Assembly (NCBI GenBank): GCA_003427395.1
Contig: BFEA01000212.1
Location: 69,189-97,504, forward strand
DNA length: 28,316 nucleotides
From: Chara braunii
Lineage: Eukaryota > Streptophyta > Charophyceae > Charales > Characeae
Reading direction: 5' to 3'
Part shown: positions 1 through 9,909 of the stretch, piece by piece
How positions within the stretch are numbered: the stretch's first letter is position 1
How the letters are laid out: each line of letters opens with the position of its first letter
The notes under the pieces: model-generated
What the model was told of the DNA's origin: nothing
Seen by the model: only the letters and a program-made list of their open reading frames with translations
Database searches by the model: none
Program-made: the position numbers and the translations under genes

Positions 1-372
1 CCCCCCTCTAACACCATTGAGTGGATGTTTTGGGAGGAGCTGAGGGTTTTGAGGGGTGAAGGGAAGGATGGTGGATGTACATATTACTTTCTGTTCCTAT
101 TTGTGAAGAAGGGATGACTGAAATTGTTGGTTTGTAAGTTATGTGTGAACCATGTGTGTGAAATTTGGGGACTGTGTTGTAGGTGCTTCGTTACTCTGAG
201 CTGTTCGGTGTTATGGAAGGGCCGAGGGATGCCTGTAGCGGTGGTCTGGTGATTTCCTCTGCACCTGCAGTTGGGTTTGTTGTACATTGGTGGTTCAGTA
301 GGGCTGGGAGTGCCTGTTTTGTTGAGAAACTTATATTCTGAATTTTTTTTTCAATTTGTATTATTTTTGCAG
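1..372. other. Sequence upstream of the first recognised exon, probably intron
   Basis: No reading frame here can be defended. The last 25 bases are T-rich and end in a good acceptor (TTTTTGCAG) at 372. A donor-like GTAAGT lies at about 126, so an upstream exon could end there, but no frame before it resembles the rest of the protein. Confidence 0.4.
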
Positions 373-838
373 AAAACTTTTGAAAGAATGTTTGAAGGCC
401 TTCAGGAGAATGTAAATTCTGAACTCATCTTTTTCGAGGATGAACTTGCCACCATTCAGAAAAATGGATTTGTGCCATAAGCAATCACAAGGCGGAGGAC
501 GACTTGATAGATCTACTGTATTGAGTCTGAAATAAGGAGCGAAATGGGAGATGCGAACCGTTCAAAATCCCTTTCAGCATCTTAAGCGGACACATGTCAT
601 CTTCAGTGGATTCATGCAACCAGAGAGATTTCAATTTCTTTACACAAACAATGTTGATGGTTTGATGAACCGCTTTCAAATTTTTATTCCAGAAATTTTC
701 TTGGAGAGTTATGCCCCACCAGCAAATGGATCAACACGATCATGCCATGTCACAAAATCACATCAATACAATGCAATCATCGACGACTTAGACGAACATT
801 TGTCTGTGCCTAGTGAGTCAACTATTCAGCTCGCTGAT
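373..838 (+). pseudogene. Exon: DUF3987-like domain, middle part
   Basis: The exon starts in phase 0 after a TTTTTGCAG acceptor and probably ends at the GTAAAG donor at 839, which is in phase with the next exon. It first reads ELIFFEDELATI, matching the conserved 'visDElagl' segment of DUF3987 proteins. A one-base shift near 480 then gives GGGRLDRSTVLSL, an in-frame TAA at 533-535, GAKWEMRT, the strong family motif IFSGFMQPERF and finally DGLMNRFQIFIPEIF. In this family these segments are a D-x-S-x-L-L-S-L-Y-x-G block followed by a GfxQP block and a dG-l-x-R-F block. DUF3987 domains accompany primase/helicase-type replication proteins. A GTGAGT at 813 is an alternative donor but does not keep phase. 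The frameshift and stop make this copy non-functional as it stands. Confidence 0.65.
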
Positions 839-1871
839 GTAAAGTCTTTCTCTTTACTTGGTGGCTATATGTTTGGAAACCATCTTCCGTTTATTTATTG
901 AAATGTTTGTTTGAATCCAAACTATGTTCAAACCTGTGTCGAGATTTGCTTGAGTTTGTGGGTGAGTTTGACTCTGTCTGGCTTTGTTTTAAGCCCGGTT
1001 GACTGTGTTTTTTCAGTCAATTTTCAGTCTGTTTGAGTCTCTCTTATGTCATCAACAGGGTCAGACAAGTATTCCAAACGGAACATCCTCCCTAACAGTG
1101 TTGCATGCACTTTGCACTAGTTAGAGGTGTTGACTTCGATACAAAGAAAGGTACACATGAGACAAAAGTGATTTCATGTGTCTGTTACATGTCTTCTGCA
1201 ACTTTTTTGTGATTTTTTTTTTTCTCTTGAAGTTTTTTTTTTCTTTTTTCGACCCCACAATTTACTAGCAGAAACAGTTGTTGATTTTGTTGGTCCTTGA
1301 GTTACACCAGCTCTGTTCCTAGAGGAGTACATGTACATACAAGTGAGCGGCTGGGCTTGGTAGTATCTGTCATGCAGCAGCAGGTGCTGCAGATAATGGT
1401 GTGCATGTTGCAAAGCTCTGAAACAACCATTGCATCAGCAATGGTTGTAGTTGTGGGGAACATCAGTCTAGTTCCTATTTCACTACAGAGGACCACATTG
1501 ATTAATTTTTGCTGCTTGAATATAGCACCCCTCATCCATACCATATTCAACCTAGTTAAACTACTTGTAACGAATTATAAGTCCTGCTCTGTCGTCTAAG
1601 AACTGGCGACCTATGTGTATTTGTAGTAGGCATTGCACTCGTGCTCCTCTTAGTTGTGGAGGCTAGGTCAGGTTGTAATGAATGCCCTATCCGTCTATTC
1701 ATACATATATATCATCTGCATTTTTGTCAGAGGTCTGTTTTGTATGTGGTGTTAACAAAATGTTTTTTTTCTCTTGTAAGTCAAATATAATTTCATTCAA
1801 GTAAACTTACAAACGTTCTCTAACTTTTGCGTTTTGCATTTTTTGTTTTCATTTTGTCTGAATTTATGCAG
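839..1871 (+). other. Intron between DUF3987 exons
   Basis: No coding segment is visible. It carries a perfect 11-bp inverted repeat at 1423-1433 / 1438-1448 (ACAACCATTGC with a 4-base loop), T-rich stretches at about 1205-1250, and a standard acceptor (TTTATGCAG) at 1871. The small open frames at 1174-1599 on both strands overlap each other and have no family resemblance. Confidence 0.5.
1423..1448. repeat. Perfect 11-bp inverted repeat (hairpin)
   Basis: The arms ACAACCATTGC and GCAATGGTTGT flank the loop ATCA. The hairpin lies in the middle of the first intron. No neighbouring structure explains it, and a chance or MITE-remnant origin is possible. Confidence 0.7.
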
Positions 1872-2040
1872 TTGTTCACACGCATTTGGTTTATACACCA
1901 TGACTCTGAGAACTTTGGCTTAGCTACAAAGCATCAGTACTGGATTGAGGATCGTGCACTTGAGAATTTTATTCTGGAATATAACGATATCTAGAGTGTC
2001 TTGCGAAGCATGCACAGAAAACATTGTCTTGGAAAAGGAG
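1872..2040 (+). pseudogene. Exon: DUF3987-like module, continuation
   Basis: The exon is bounded by TTTATGCAG at 1871 and a GTATGA donor at 2041. It opens in phase 0, exactly matching the 838 donor, and ends in phase 1, matching the next exon at 3571. It reads LFTRIWFIHHDSENF..., then WIEDRALENFILEYND, which resembles the helical region after the GfxQP block in DUF3987 proteins, where residues such as 'ytls..A...f..y.d' recur. An in-frame TAG at 1992-1994 interrupts it. The frame after the stop is less convincing but keeps phase. The exon is too short for ordinary ORF calling and rests on splice sites plus family pattern. Confidence 0.5.
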
Positions 2041-3570
2041 GTATGACTTCTTGCTTGTTTTTTTTTTTTTTAATCCTAAAATGCAAGTTGAAGTAAGGGT
2101 GACAACGGAGACTTTAGGAAATGTCTGTTGTTGTACGCAACCATTGTGAACACCAGACGATTGTGAAGATGACAAATAATACTTCCTGCACGAAACATCA
2201 TTTTATTCTTTTTTGTTCATTACACTCTCATTATAATACAATACACTCATTAAACCACCAGTAGCTCAAGCTATTTTTTTTTTCGACTATGATTTGCCCC
2301 TGCGCGCCAAGCTTTACCGAGTGTGGAAGCGGGTGGAAACCGACAGGGGAAATTTTGTGGTCGATAGAGGTGCCACCCTAATTGTTGAATCTGCTGCCAG
2401 CAGCTAGAACGACGAGGCCAGTTGTTTTCACTCCATGCACCACCCGAGGCGTAGCCACAAGAGCAGTCATATGCTTTCTGGGAAGACCTCAACTGTAGAT
2501 ATCCACGAAACGATATAGTCTTATTTATTGCTCTGCGTCACTCACGGGAAGTTCACATTAGAAACGACTGAAATAACTCTTCCAAAAAAAAAATCCTTCG
2601 AAACAAAGAACATATCTCCACATGCACAAAATGAGACTGAATCGTGCAGTACAATATTAAAATATACACGGTCATATTTTCTGTCTTTGGTGGATGTGCA
2701 AAGTGTTTTTTTTTTTCTTTTTTTTTTGGGAATGGATGTGGAGAGTAGTGGTATGTGGCTCATAAAGTATCCTCCCTATTGTCAGAGGCTCGCCTCTCAC
2801 TGCAGGAAAGAGGAATCGACGGGCTGCACTGCTCTCTACTTATTGAAAGACATGTATCTTTCCATGTTTTGGCAGAGTATTCAGTCCTGTTTTGCAAATG
2901 CGGACACTTCAAGTTGAGGACGGAGACCCGCAAGGACCATAGTAGGGTTGTTGCAGTTGCCTGCCAATTGTCGGGTACATCCTTGTCTTTTTATTTTTTT
3001 CCTCTGTTTTTTATTTTTTTATTTTTCTTCTAAGGGCGGGTTTGCACTGCTCTCAATGCACTAGCACAGTATTCAGTCCCCCTTTGCATATGTGGACAGT
3101 TGAGGGAGAGGCCCGTAACGACCACAGCAGGGCCGTTTCTCTTGTCTGCCAACTGTCAGGCACATCTTTGTTTCTTTTTTTTAACATAGTTTTCTGTTCT
3201 TTTCTTTCTCTTCTATGAGTTAGACCCCGTGCATGCATGTGGAAACATATGAGTGCCATAAATCATTTGCCGCTTTTCCTTGGGCCGAATGTTTTTCTCC
3301 TCCATTACACCCCCAAGCCTTCCCCGAACTCACAAAGTTGTGATGCACTAACGGTTGCGAGTTTTTTTTTTTTTTGGCCGAGATGCTAATGGTTTAAGGC
3401 TGCTAAGGACCTTCACTTGTAATTTTTCAAATAAAAGTGATTCCTTCACCATATTCGGATGTTGAGATGGAATGTAATTTTTCATCATGGTGGGGCTAAA
3501 TAGGGGTACCACAAAAGTGATTTATTGACTCGATTTTTTTTTTTCCGTCTTGAACTTTTTCGTTTTGCAG
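2041..3570 (+). other. Intron with T-rich tracts and a diverged direct repeat
   Basis: No exon is visible. Segments 2825-2990 and 3045-3172 are diverged direct copies of each other (see separate entry). Stretches at about 2705-2730 and 2990-3030 are almost pure T. The intron ends with CGTTTTGCAG at 3570. A moderately GC-rich block at 2280-2500 is unassigned. Confidence 0.5.
2825..3172. repeat. Diverged tandem direct repeat, about 150 bp per copy
   Basis: Both copies contain, in order, TGCACTGCTCTC, CAGTATTCAGTCC (or the GAGTATT form), TTTGCA, TGTGGACA or TGCGGACA, then a GACCA(C/T)AG(C/T)AGGG segment, CTGCCAA(T/C)TGTC and a closing ACATC(C/T)TTGT followed by T-rich sequence. Copy one is about 2825-2990 and copy two about 3045-3172. 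Divergence is high, so the duplication is old. Confidence 0.65.
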
Positions 3571-3892
3571 GTTTCTATGGAAAAAAGAAAGGGGAAATCA
3601 TGATTGTATCATCAATCATGCATGTGATCACATACTGCCTAGAATCAATGGCAAATGGTCTTGATCCATTGGAAGATGATGCATATACTAAGATTTCACT
3701 CGAGATTGTTGATTTGCAATCAAATTTATGGAGGTTTCTTGCAAGCAACGTGTTGCATTCATAAATGACAAACTCTTGCTGAAGATCTTTGACAATTTTG
3801 ATGAGTATGGATCTGATCACAGTGATGAAGAGAATGATGATCACGTGCACAATGATCAACAATTCACAGATGCAGCAAAGATTTTCAATGAT
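3571..3892 (+). pseudogene. Exon: end of DUF3987-like module plus acidic tail
   Basis: The exon begins in phase 1 completing a glycine codon split with 2040 and ends at a GTATGT donor at 3893 in phase 0. The first frame gives FYGKKKGEIMIVSSIMHVI, similar to the 'sKxkGqvlRlA..lHvl' helix of the DUF3987 C-terminal part. A one-base shift near 3714 moves into the frame AIKFMEVSCKQRVAFIN, resembling the following 'Al.lveyc..q' helix. An acidic tail rich in D, E, H and N (FDEYGSDHSDEENDD) follows. The frameshift could be real decay or a sequencing error. Both halves are clearly protein-like on either side of it. Confidence 0.6.
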
Positions 3893-4084
3893 GTATGTCA
3901 TCCTCTACGTCATGAACTCATTATCTGATGGATGATTAAATGAAAATATCAGTCATGTTTTTCTCATCTTGTGTGGAAACTTGGAAAACTTCATTGCGTT
4001 ACTTTTTGTCATTTGCATTACATATTTTTTGACATGTAGGAGTATAGAAAAGTATAATGAGATGTTAGAGATAAGTATAATTAG
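3893..4084 (+). other. Short intronic stretch before a retroelement
   Basis: AT-rich sequence with an imperfect local duplication near 4050-4090 (AAGTATAAT...AGATGT twice). No gene or RNA is visible. Confidence 0.4.
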
Positions 4085-5157
4085 ATGTAAGGAAAACTCA
4101 GAGGAGGAACTAGCGCAACAGTAGAAAATGGGAGGGTAAGAGGAAATAAGAACTAGTGACATGAAGAAGCAAAAACCAAAGACAGCACTTTCAAACGGAG
4201 GATCAAAACAGAAGGAAAACCAAACAATACAGAAGGGGATAGTCCAAAAAGGAAACAGCAGCAACACCAACCCGCCACGAAAGAAAGAGGACACACAACA
4301 TAAAGGAAGAAAAGAGGAGGCTAAGGGACTGAAGGCTCAAGCACATTAACAACACCTAGCAGACACCTCACTACACCCCCCAAACCAACCGCCCACACGC
4401 TTACTAACCACAACAGGTCAAGACTTCAACATGCAACCCTGTGCCCCTACAAGCCTCAGAAAATCCCAACTCCAACCAAACCCGTCCCACCCAATAGTGA
4501 CGCAGCCCCACCCTTACCTCTTTTACCCTCCCTCACCCGCCCCAAGCCCACAACCCCAAGCACACAGACCCAGAATCCAAAGCCTCCACCACTGCACAAA
4601 CTACCTCAGGCACCGCCCCCGCTACCCAAACTACCCCACCAAGAAACCATAGACATGCTCAACAGAGTCAACTCAAAAAGTCGGACAAAGACATACCATA
4701 AAAACACACTACAGCCAGCAAGGGTTTAGGGTTTTAGATAGAGGGTTTAGGTTTCAGGCTAAACAAAAACACAAACACATAGGGACTGGGATGTCAGAGA
4801 GTTCAAGAGGTTCATAGACCCTTCAAATCGCTCTAGCATGACACAACAACCCGACAACACCACAGCTGAGAGGAGCGGGACTGGGTTCAGGCAAGAGGAC
4901 ATCAGCCAAGCAGAGCAAATAGCATAGGCTAAACTAGGCAGGGGTGGGGGGTGGTACATCCTTCCTCAGTGAAGTAATCAATGCCGTCCACTCGGACCTC
5001 CCAACCATAATGGGGAGGAGCGTGCATAAGTCACCCATGTTTTTCCATATTGACTTGTCGGGGGAATAGGAACCGGATTGTCGCTCCCCAGAATGGTAGG
5101 AGCCAGAACCAAAAGGTTCTGATTTCTCAAACAAAAAAAAAAAAAAAAAAAAAAAAC
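4085..5157 (+). mobile_element. Poly(A)-tailed non-LTR retroelement copy, plus strand
   Basis: The stretch changes composition abruptly at about 4085 to A- and C-rich sequence and ends in about 25 A residues at 5131-5157. Its last 220 bases (4936-5157) match, in opposite orientation, the 3' end of the minus-strand LINE at 5503-5720; shared words include GGTACATCCTTCC, CATTCTGGGGAG (as its complement) and CAGAACC. A lysine/glutamine-rich frame (4161-4349) and a proline-rich frame (4431-4652) could be remnants of an ORF1-like region. The left boundary and target-site duplication were not found. No reverse transcriptase is present, so this is an internally deleted or 5'-truncated member of the same family. 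Confidence 0.6.
4722..4752 (+). repeat. Telomere-like TTTAGGG motifs
   Basis: Three imperfect TTTAGGG-type words occur within about 30 bases inside the retroelement. The same motif as CCCTAAA appears in the minus-strand LINE 3' UTR and in dispersed repeats at 14717 and 15386. It fits plant-type telomere repeats, but the run is too short to be a former telomere. Confidence 0.5.
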
Positions 5158-5261
5158 CCAAATGTTGTTGAATCGTGTTTATGATTAAATATTACACATG
5201 ATTCTTATATATCTTTAAAACTTATCTAACATTTTTTTTTTGACTTTGTGCAACAAGCAAG

Positions 5262-5421
5262 AATGAGGGAGAAGTGCTCAAGGATGTTGAAGAAGACAAC
5301 AAACATACTTAAATTACCATTAACAACAATGGTGAACAAAAAGTTCAAGAAATTGATGAAATGTTTCTTGCAATGGAAAGCCTTGGTTTGGGCACATATC
5401 ATCCGAATCACGAGAGAATAC
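5262..5421 (+). pseudogene. Exon: linker with HPNHER motif
   Basis: Starting after the AG at 5261 in phase 0, matching the 3892 donor, the frame reads NEGEVLKDVEEDNKHT, an in-frame TAA at 5310-5312, then GEQKVQEIDEMFLAMESLGL and GTYHPNHERI, ending at a GTAAGT donor (5422). The reading is acidic then helical and differs in frame from the longer open frame that overlaps it. The exon lies between two retroelement tails of opposite orientation. I do not know a function for this segment. Confidence 0.5.
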
Positions 5422-5502
5422 GTAAGTGGAAAAACTTGCAACGCAGTACAAAGTTGATATTTTGCAATGTCTAAAACCTTTTTTTTTTTCTTTTTTTTTT
5501 TT

Positions 5503-6896
5503 NAACAAAACAGAACCTTACGGTTCTGGGTCCTTTTCCATTCTGGGGAGCATCAGTCCGGTTCCTATTCCACCGGCAAGTCAAAAATGATTACAAAAGA
5601 TACTCACACACGCTCCTCCCCTTTATGGTAGGAAGGCCCGAAAGATGGCATTGATTACTTCCCATGGGAAGGATGTACCATCATTTGCCCCTGCCTAAGT
5701 TAGCCTATTTGACGTAGTCTTGGGCTTGTAAGGCCTCTCAGAGTAATGGACTCTGTAATGTGGTATCTGTCTGTTGGACTGTCTAGGTTTTCCTAGTTCT
5801 GCCTCTCAGTTGTAGGGCTGTCAGATCTGTGTGTATTACTCGTAGAGCTAGGTCTGTCTTCCTCAGTCTCTCTAGCATATGCGCCATTGTCTCTAAAAGG
5901 AGCACATCCGATGGCCTTGCCGGGTTGCATCTTCTCAGCACACCTCCGTGTCCCTTGTTGGAAGATTTAAGATAAACCCTAAATCCAAAGCCCTTCCTTT
6001 ACGTGTCGGACCTCCAATGTACGAAATTGTACCTTGACCTGTGTTGTTCGTTTCAGTGTTTATTCTCTTTATATTCATTTCATTCCCATTATATGAAATT
6101 ATTCAATCAAATATGATCTATAGTTCTGTATTCTAATTTTATTATTCCAAGAATCAAATCAGACAAAAAACAAATACAAGATTGTTTTACAATTTTATTC
6201 TATAATATTTTATTCTATAGTATAGAATTATTGCATAATTACAATATGATGTCATAATCTAAAGTTATAAGAATAAAAATAAATAATGAAGAAAATGAAA
6301 ATTTTCTTCATTATTTATTCTAAGTATAGCAATTATTTCGTTTTAAAGGACGTTTCCGTGTTTGAGCTCCCTTTATAACCTCTGGTCAAAGATGGTCCTG
6401 CTCTCTCCCTTGAATCCTCTCAGTTTGTGACCCCTGGTCCCTTTATGTGTCCCTTTCCTGCTGTTGAGAGCTAGGATACAAGTATGTCCTGTAGGGTTGT
6501 CCGATCTGTGTACGAATCCTGGTGGAGCTAGGTCTGTTTTCCTCAGTCTCCCAATCGATGTCCTTGTCGGGCTTAGTCTTCTCTGCACCCTCTCTGTCCC
6601 TTTGAGAAGACTTAGGCGAAACCCTAAGCCCTCAACCCTTCCTCCGTGTGGCGGTCCGCCAGTATAAGAAATTGTGCATTGACCTGCCTTCTTCGTTTCC
6701 AGCCCCCCTGTAAGTGGGTTGTCTTTGTGCTCCTTTGATAGCCTCTGATCAATGGTCCTGCACTCTCGCTTGAATCCTCTCAGAACGTGTCCACTGGTCC
6801 CTGGAAATGACCTTTTCCTGATGTAAAGAGCTAGGCTACAAGTATGCCCTGGGGAGATGCCTGCTGGTGAAAGCCTCTTTCTGAGACAGAGTTGTG
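5503..6896 (-). repeat. LINE 3' UTR with internal tandem duplication and an AT-rich insert
   Basis: Segment 6361-6495 recurs at about 6725-6865 (shared words include GAATCCTCTCAG, AGAGCTAGG and ACAAGTATG). Segment 5810-6060 matches 6495-6705 (shared words GAGCTAGGTCTGT, TTCCTCAGTCTC and AAATTGT). Hence about two and a half diverged copies of a roughly 370-bp unit are present. An AT-rich block at about 6061-6345 separates two of the copies. Open frames in this part, such as the minus-strand frame at 6373-6909, are products of the repeats and are not genes. Confidence 0.6.
6061..6345. other. AT-rich island with a 19-bp perfect hairpin
   Basis: Composition drops sharply to A+T relative to the LINE on both sides. 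A perfect inverted repeat lies at 6278-6296 / 6301-6319 with a 4-base loop (arm AATAAATAATGAAGAAAAT). Such hairpins and composition are common in plastid intergenic DNA and in MITEs. No plastid gene fragment was recognised, so the origin is open. Confidence 0.5.
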
Positions 6897-7921
6897 TCAC
6901 TCGCTCCAATGTATTCGGTCATCTCGCAGATCTGCAATCTTGCCACTTATCAGCCAGTCCCTGTAGAATTTTTGCCTCTCTTTGTTACGTTGTTCTTCAT
7001 CATCAGTCCAAGCTTGTTTTATCTTCCGCCATCTGCAGAGGATCTCAACTTGTATCAGCGTTCTGGTTTCTATCCACACCTTCTCCCGTGGGTTGGATCT
7101 CCCCTCGATTGTTTTGCTGCATCTCTCCTTCCAAATGACCCATAGGGTCACTTTCCTGATGAGTTCAAACCAGATCCTTTCTGCCTTTTGCGCCTGGACA
7201 GGGATGTTAGTCAAGAGGAGAAGTTGGATGGGCTGGTAGGGGAAGGGAGAAGTGAAGAGGGAGTCCCAGAGTGAAGACGCTCTGACCCAGTATTCCGTGG
7301 CCTCTTTACAGCGCATCAGGCAGTGAACTAAATCTTCTACGACACCTTCTGTGCAGATTGTACATAATTCCGAGTTGTTGGGGTCTGTGGCCTTCCGTCT
7401 GATATGTAGCCATTGGTTCACCGGAAGGGCTGCGTAGGCAATCAGCCACTGCAGACATCTAATCTTGATTGGCCTAATTTGTTTAAATTCCAGTGAATTC
7501 GTGTGATTTTGTCTGCTTCCTGCCCAACGAGTTTCCGCCATCTGTTTTTGATAGTGGGGTCTGGATTTTTTGTCTTTAGAGACAGTATGTACCCCAGTTT
7601 AACTGTGTAGTCTTGAATTGGGATTTTGGTCTTTATGTTGCAGACCTTGCTTGGCGGCCACGCCCATTCGGCTGGATCGAACTCCAAGTTGTGGATTGTA
7701 TTATCAGGCCTGTATATTGATTTCGGCCATGCTCCTAGGACCCTTACTTTCCGAAGTAGGAAAAAATCTAAGACAGACCACTCAACTTCACAATTCAGGA
7801 TATTCGGCGAACCCGTGTTGGAGGAGGAGATTGGGAAAGAGAGGAAGGTTGCCTTAGTGCGTGAGCCCTGCTGCCAATGAGAGAATTGATAGGCTCGCGG
7901 GGGTGTTGTTTCTTGAATCAT
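6897..7921 (-). pseudogene. LINE ORF2 C-terminus with zf-RVT zinc-binding domain
   Basis: Two overlapping frames (7921-7442 and 7541-6897) together give the C-terminal part. The second contains KIRCLQWLIAYAALPVNQWL, then CTICTEGVVEDLVHCLMRC and EYWVRASSLW. The spacing C-x2-C-x(n)-E-x3-H-x4-C is the zf-RVT motif found at the end of many plant LINE ORF2 proteins, followed by the usual VIWKERCSKTIEG stretch. One frameshift near 7500 separates the frames. It ends with a stop around 6897, beyond which the 3' UTR begins. Confidence 0.75.
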
Positions 7922-8017
7922 TAGTCCCCACTCACCCGGTCTCCAAGGCTCCTTTTTTGCCAGAATATCCTTCCATTCCTGTGGGATGCAGCTGAGTAAG
8001 AATTGAAGATTAGTCCC

Positions 8018-8497
8018 TCATCTATGGCAGTCTTTCAGACGGGGGCTGATTTCTTGTTCTGTTATCCAACCCTTTCTATCTTCCACCCATAAGTGGTCGA
8101 TTTTCCAGATACCATTTTTGATCCAGGATAACCATCTCTGTTCTAGAAAGAGAGGGTTGTCCACTTCGTTTTTTATCCACTCATTCCCGAAGAGCGGTTG
8201 TCTTAGTACTTCATCCTTAGATTCAGAACTGTTTGTCTTGTTGGGAAGTATTTTCCTCCAGGATCGGAGTAATGTCGGCCAGTAAGGTGTGGGCGGTCGA
8301 GGTTCATTGAGCCTGTTATTCCTCGTTCGATTCCTGTGACCTGTGTTTATTACCCATTCTTTATTCATTACCCAAAACAGGCCTGTCATATCGTTAGGAG
8401 ATGGAGTTGGGGCCACGGATCTTATACTGTCCAATGCCAGCTTATTCCATGCGCTGTCTGGATTAATCAGTAGTTTGATGATCCATTTGATTTGCAA
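8018..8497 (-). pseudogene. LINE ORF2 connector region
   Basis: The frame is tryptophan-rich with the pattern expected between the reverse-transcriptase thumb and the zf-RVT domain, for example NKLALDSI, PYWPTLLRSWRKI, QPLFGNEWI and WLSWIKNGIWKI ('pl..n..i' then 'g...i.dl'). It lies in line with the flanking LINE segments on the same strand. There are no identifiable catalytic residues. Confidence 0.6.
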
Positions 8498-8529
8498 GGC
8501 TTTCGTTTCTGTTCCAAGGTCGATAATTC

Positions 8530-9011
8530 CTAAGCCTCCATTACTTGTCTTTCCTGTAACGTAGTGCTAGGCGATCTTGGATATTCCTTTTTCCTTATTA
8601 GGATCTCCAGTCCTTTGTAGATCCTAGCTCTTCGGTTCAGTTCCTTGTCCAAATGGACGCGATATACCACATCATTGAAAAGATCGATGTATTGAGGACT
8701 AGTACTCGACCAATAAGGGACATGAAGGTATTGCCCCATCTTCCGATTTTATTGATTTATTTGGTTAGCAAGGATGGACCCATTTGGGGAGCTAATCCTT
8801 CCTTCGTCATTAATATGCCCAGGTAGCGGGTGGGTGTGTCCAGCGTTTGCCATGTCATCGCCGCCTCGTTGCCTTGGAGTGAGGGGGGTTCCTCCTCGGA
8901 TACCCACCAGCCGATTGTCTTACCCCAATTAATGTTCATTTCAGGGGCTAGTTTGAAAGCTTCCATTGCTTTAGCTAGGGACCTGAAAGGGGAATTTCCA
9001 AAAATTTGCAA
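8530..9011 (-). pseudogene. LINE reverse transcriptase, post-catalytic part
   Basis: The frame beginning at 9011 reads MQIFGNSPFRSLAKAMEAF, then INWGKT and later RYLGILM. These are the fingerprints of plant-type LINE reverse transcriptases after the YADD motif (the 'inw.Kt' and 'YLGi' boxes). Further down, in a shifted frame, RWGNTFMSLIGRVLVLNTSI and MMWYIASIW match the 'W..r.LSlaGRi.linsvl...' thumb segment. At least one frameshift separates them. The catalytic aspartates are not in the window, so this copy is dead. Confidence 0.7.
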
Positions 9012-9030
9012 ACTTATGACCCATCGGCGG

Positions 9031-9750
9031 CCTCATTGAGGCCCTCTTGCCCACTGGCCCCAGACTCATATTCCTGAGGGTCAGTCGGAGATAATTGACG
9101 CACCCGTACTTTCAGCAGTGGCCCTGGGCTCAGCTATTCAGCCTCGTCATGGGTAGTTCATCCAGGACATGAGCAGCAAGCAATATATAGCAACGAGAAG
9201 CTCGCTCAGTGGGTAGATCGTGACTCGTACTCATGCGGCAGTGCGAGTGCAGCGCAGGCTAATGCACGAGGCACCGAGAAGAGCATGTGTTGTTGTGCTG
9301 GAAGATGCTGCGTAGAACAGTTGCACATAGCAGCCATAGCCAAGATGTTGGTGCCACTAAGCTACAGGTGTAAAACGGTCGTCCCTGGGCATGACTGACA
9401 AGATTCTAGGTGGAGAGAAGGATGGGCATAAGAGAATGGATTTACGTGGTTTGTGTGCACTGGAAATTTGCATGAGGTGCCTTTGCCACTTATATCTATT
9501 CTGGTTGATTGATACATTGCTGCATCATTAGGTTTGTTACGAGAGTCGTAAGGGAGAAAAAGTGTGGCATACAGGTGACAGATATCTTGGTACATAATGT
9601 TTGCATGTCAATTTCAGTAAATTTTATGCTTATTTTGAAATTGACAATTTTATGTTTATTTTGGTTGTGAACTCAACGACTTTAATAAATATGTTAACAT
9701 ATATGATATCGAACGTTTACTAACTAAATTCAACTATTGTTATGTGACAG
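9031..9750 (+). other. Intronic sequence between LINE and next exon
   Basis: There is no defensible coding segment. Bases 9050-9360 are fairly GC-rich and unassigned; 9600-9750 are AT-rich and end in the acceptor TTATGTGACAG. An exon linking 5421 to 9751 would be expected for phase but was not seen. Confidence 0.4.
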
Positions 9751-9909
9751 TCTTTGGCGGAAACGATTATACGATATGAAAAAGAAAAACGGAGTAGTTT
9801 TTGAAAAGAAATTACCACGTCCAGCTGAAATCACAAAATTTGTGAATACTCTGCATGATGTCTTCAATTTGAGCTTGGCAGATTGGAACAGAGTTTCAGC
9901 AACAACAAT
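9751..9909 (+). CDS. Exon: lysine-rich helical segment
   Basis: The exon lies between the acceptor TGTGACAG (9750) and a GTAAGT donor (9910). Reading with one leading base gives LWRKRLYDMKKKNGVVFEKK, then LPRPAEITKFVNTLHDVFNL and SLADWNRVSATTM. There is no internal stop in this frame, whereas the other frames are interrupted. The segment looks like a basic stretch followed by two amphipathic helices. It belongs to the same strand and style as the flanking exons, but splice phase does not match either neighbour, so at least one exon on each side is missing from this reconstruction. Confidence 0.45.

Larger units (their letters stand above)
5479..9030 (-). mobile_element. 5'-truncated LINE-type non-LTR retrotransposon
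   Basis: On the minus strand the element runs from about 9030 down to a tail seen as a T-run at 5479-5502. Coding remnants cover the reverse transcriptase after the catalytic box, the connector, and a zf-RVT domain (9011-6897). A long 3' UTR with internal tandem repeats follows (6896-5503). It is truncated just downstream of where the YADD box would be expected. Several frameshifts interrupt the protein. It sits in the gap between the host-gene exons ending at 5421 and starting at 9751 and is antisense to that gene. No target-site duplication was recognised. Confidence 0.75.

Noticed and set aside
1174-1599. Overlapping frames on both strands in the first intron
   Set aside because: They conflict with each other, have no splice-phase fit with the flanking exons and no family pattern.
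4722-4752. Interstitial telomere or chromosome end
   Set aside because: There are only three imperfect TTTAGGG words inside a retroelement.
6373-6909. 178-codon minus-strand frame after the LINE protein
   Set aside because: It lies in the repeated 3' UTR and contains two copies of the same peptide (GHTC.LAL..RK) from the DNA repeat.
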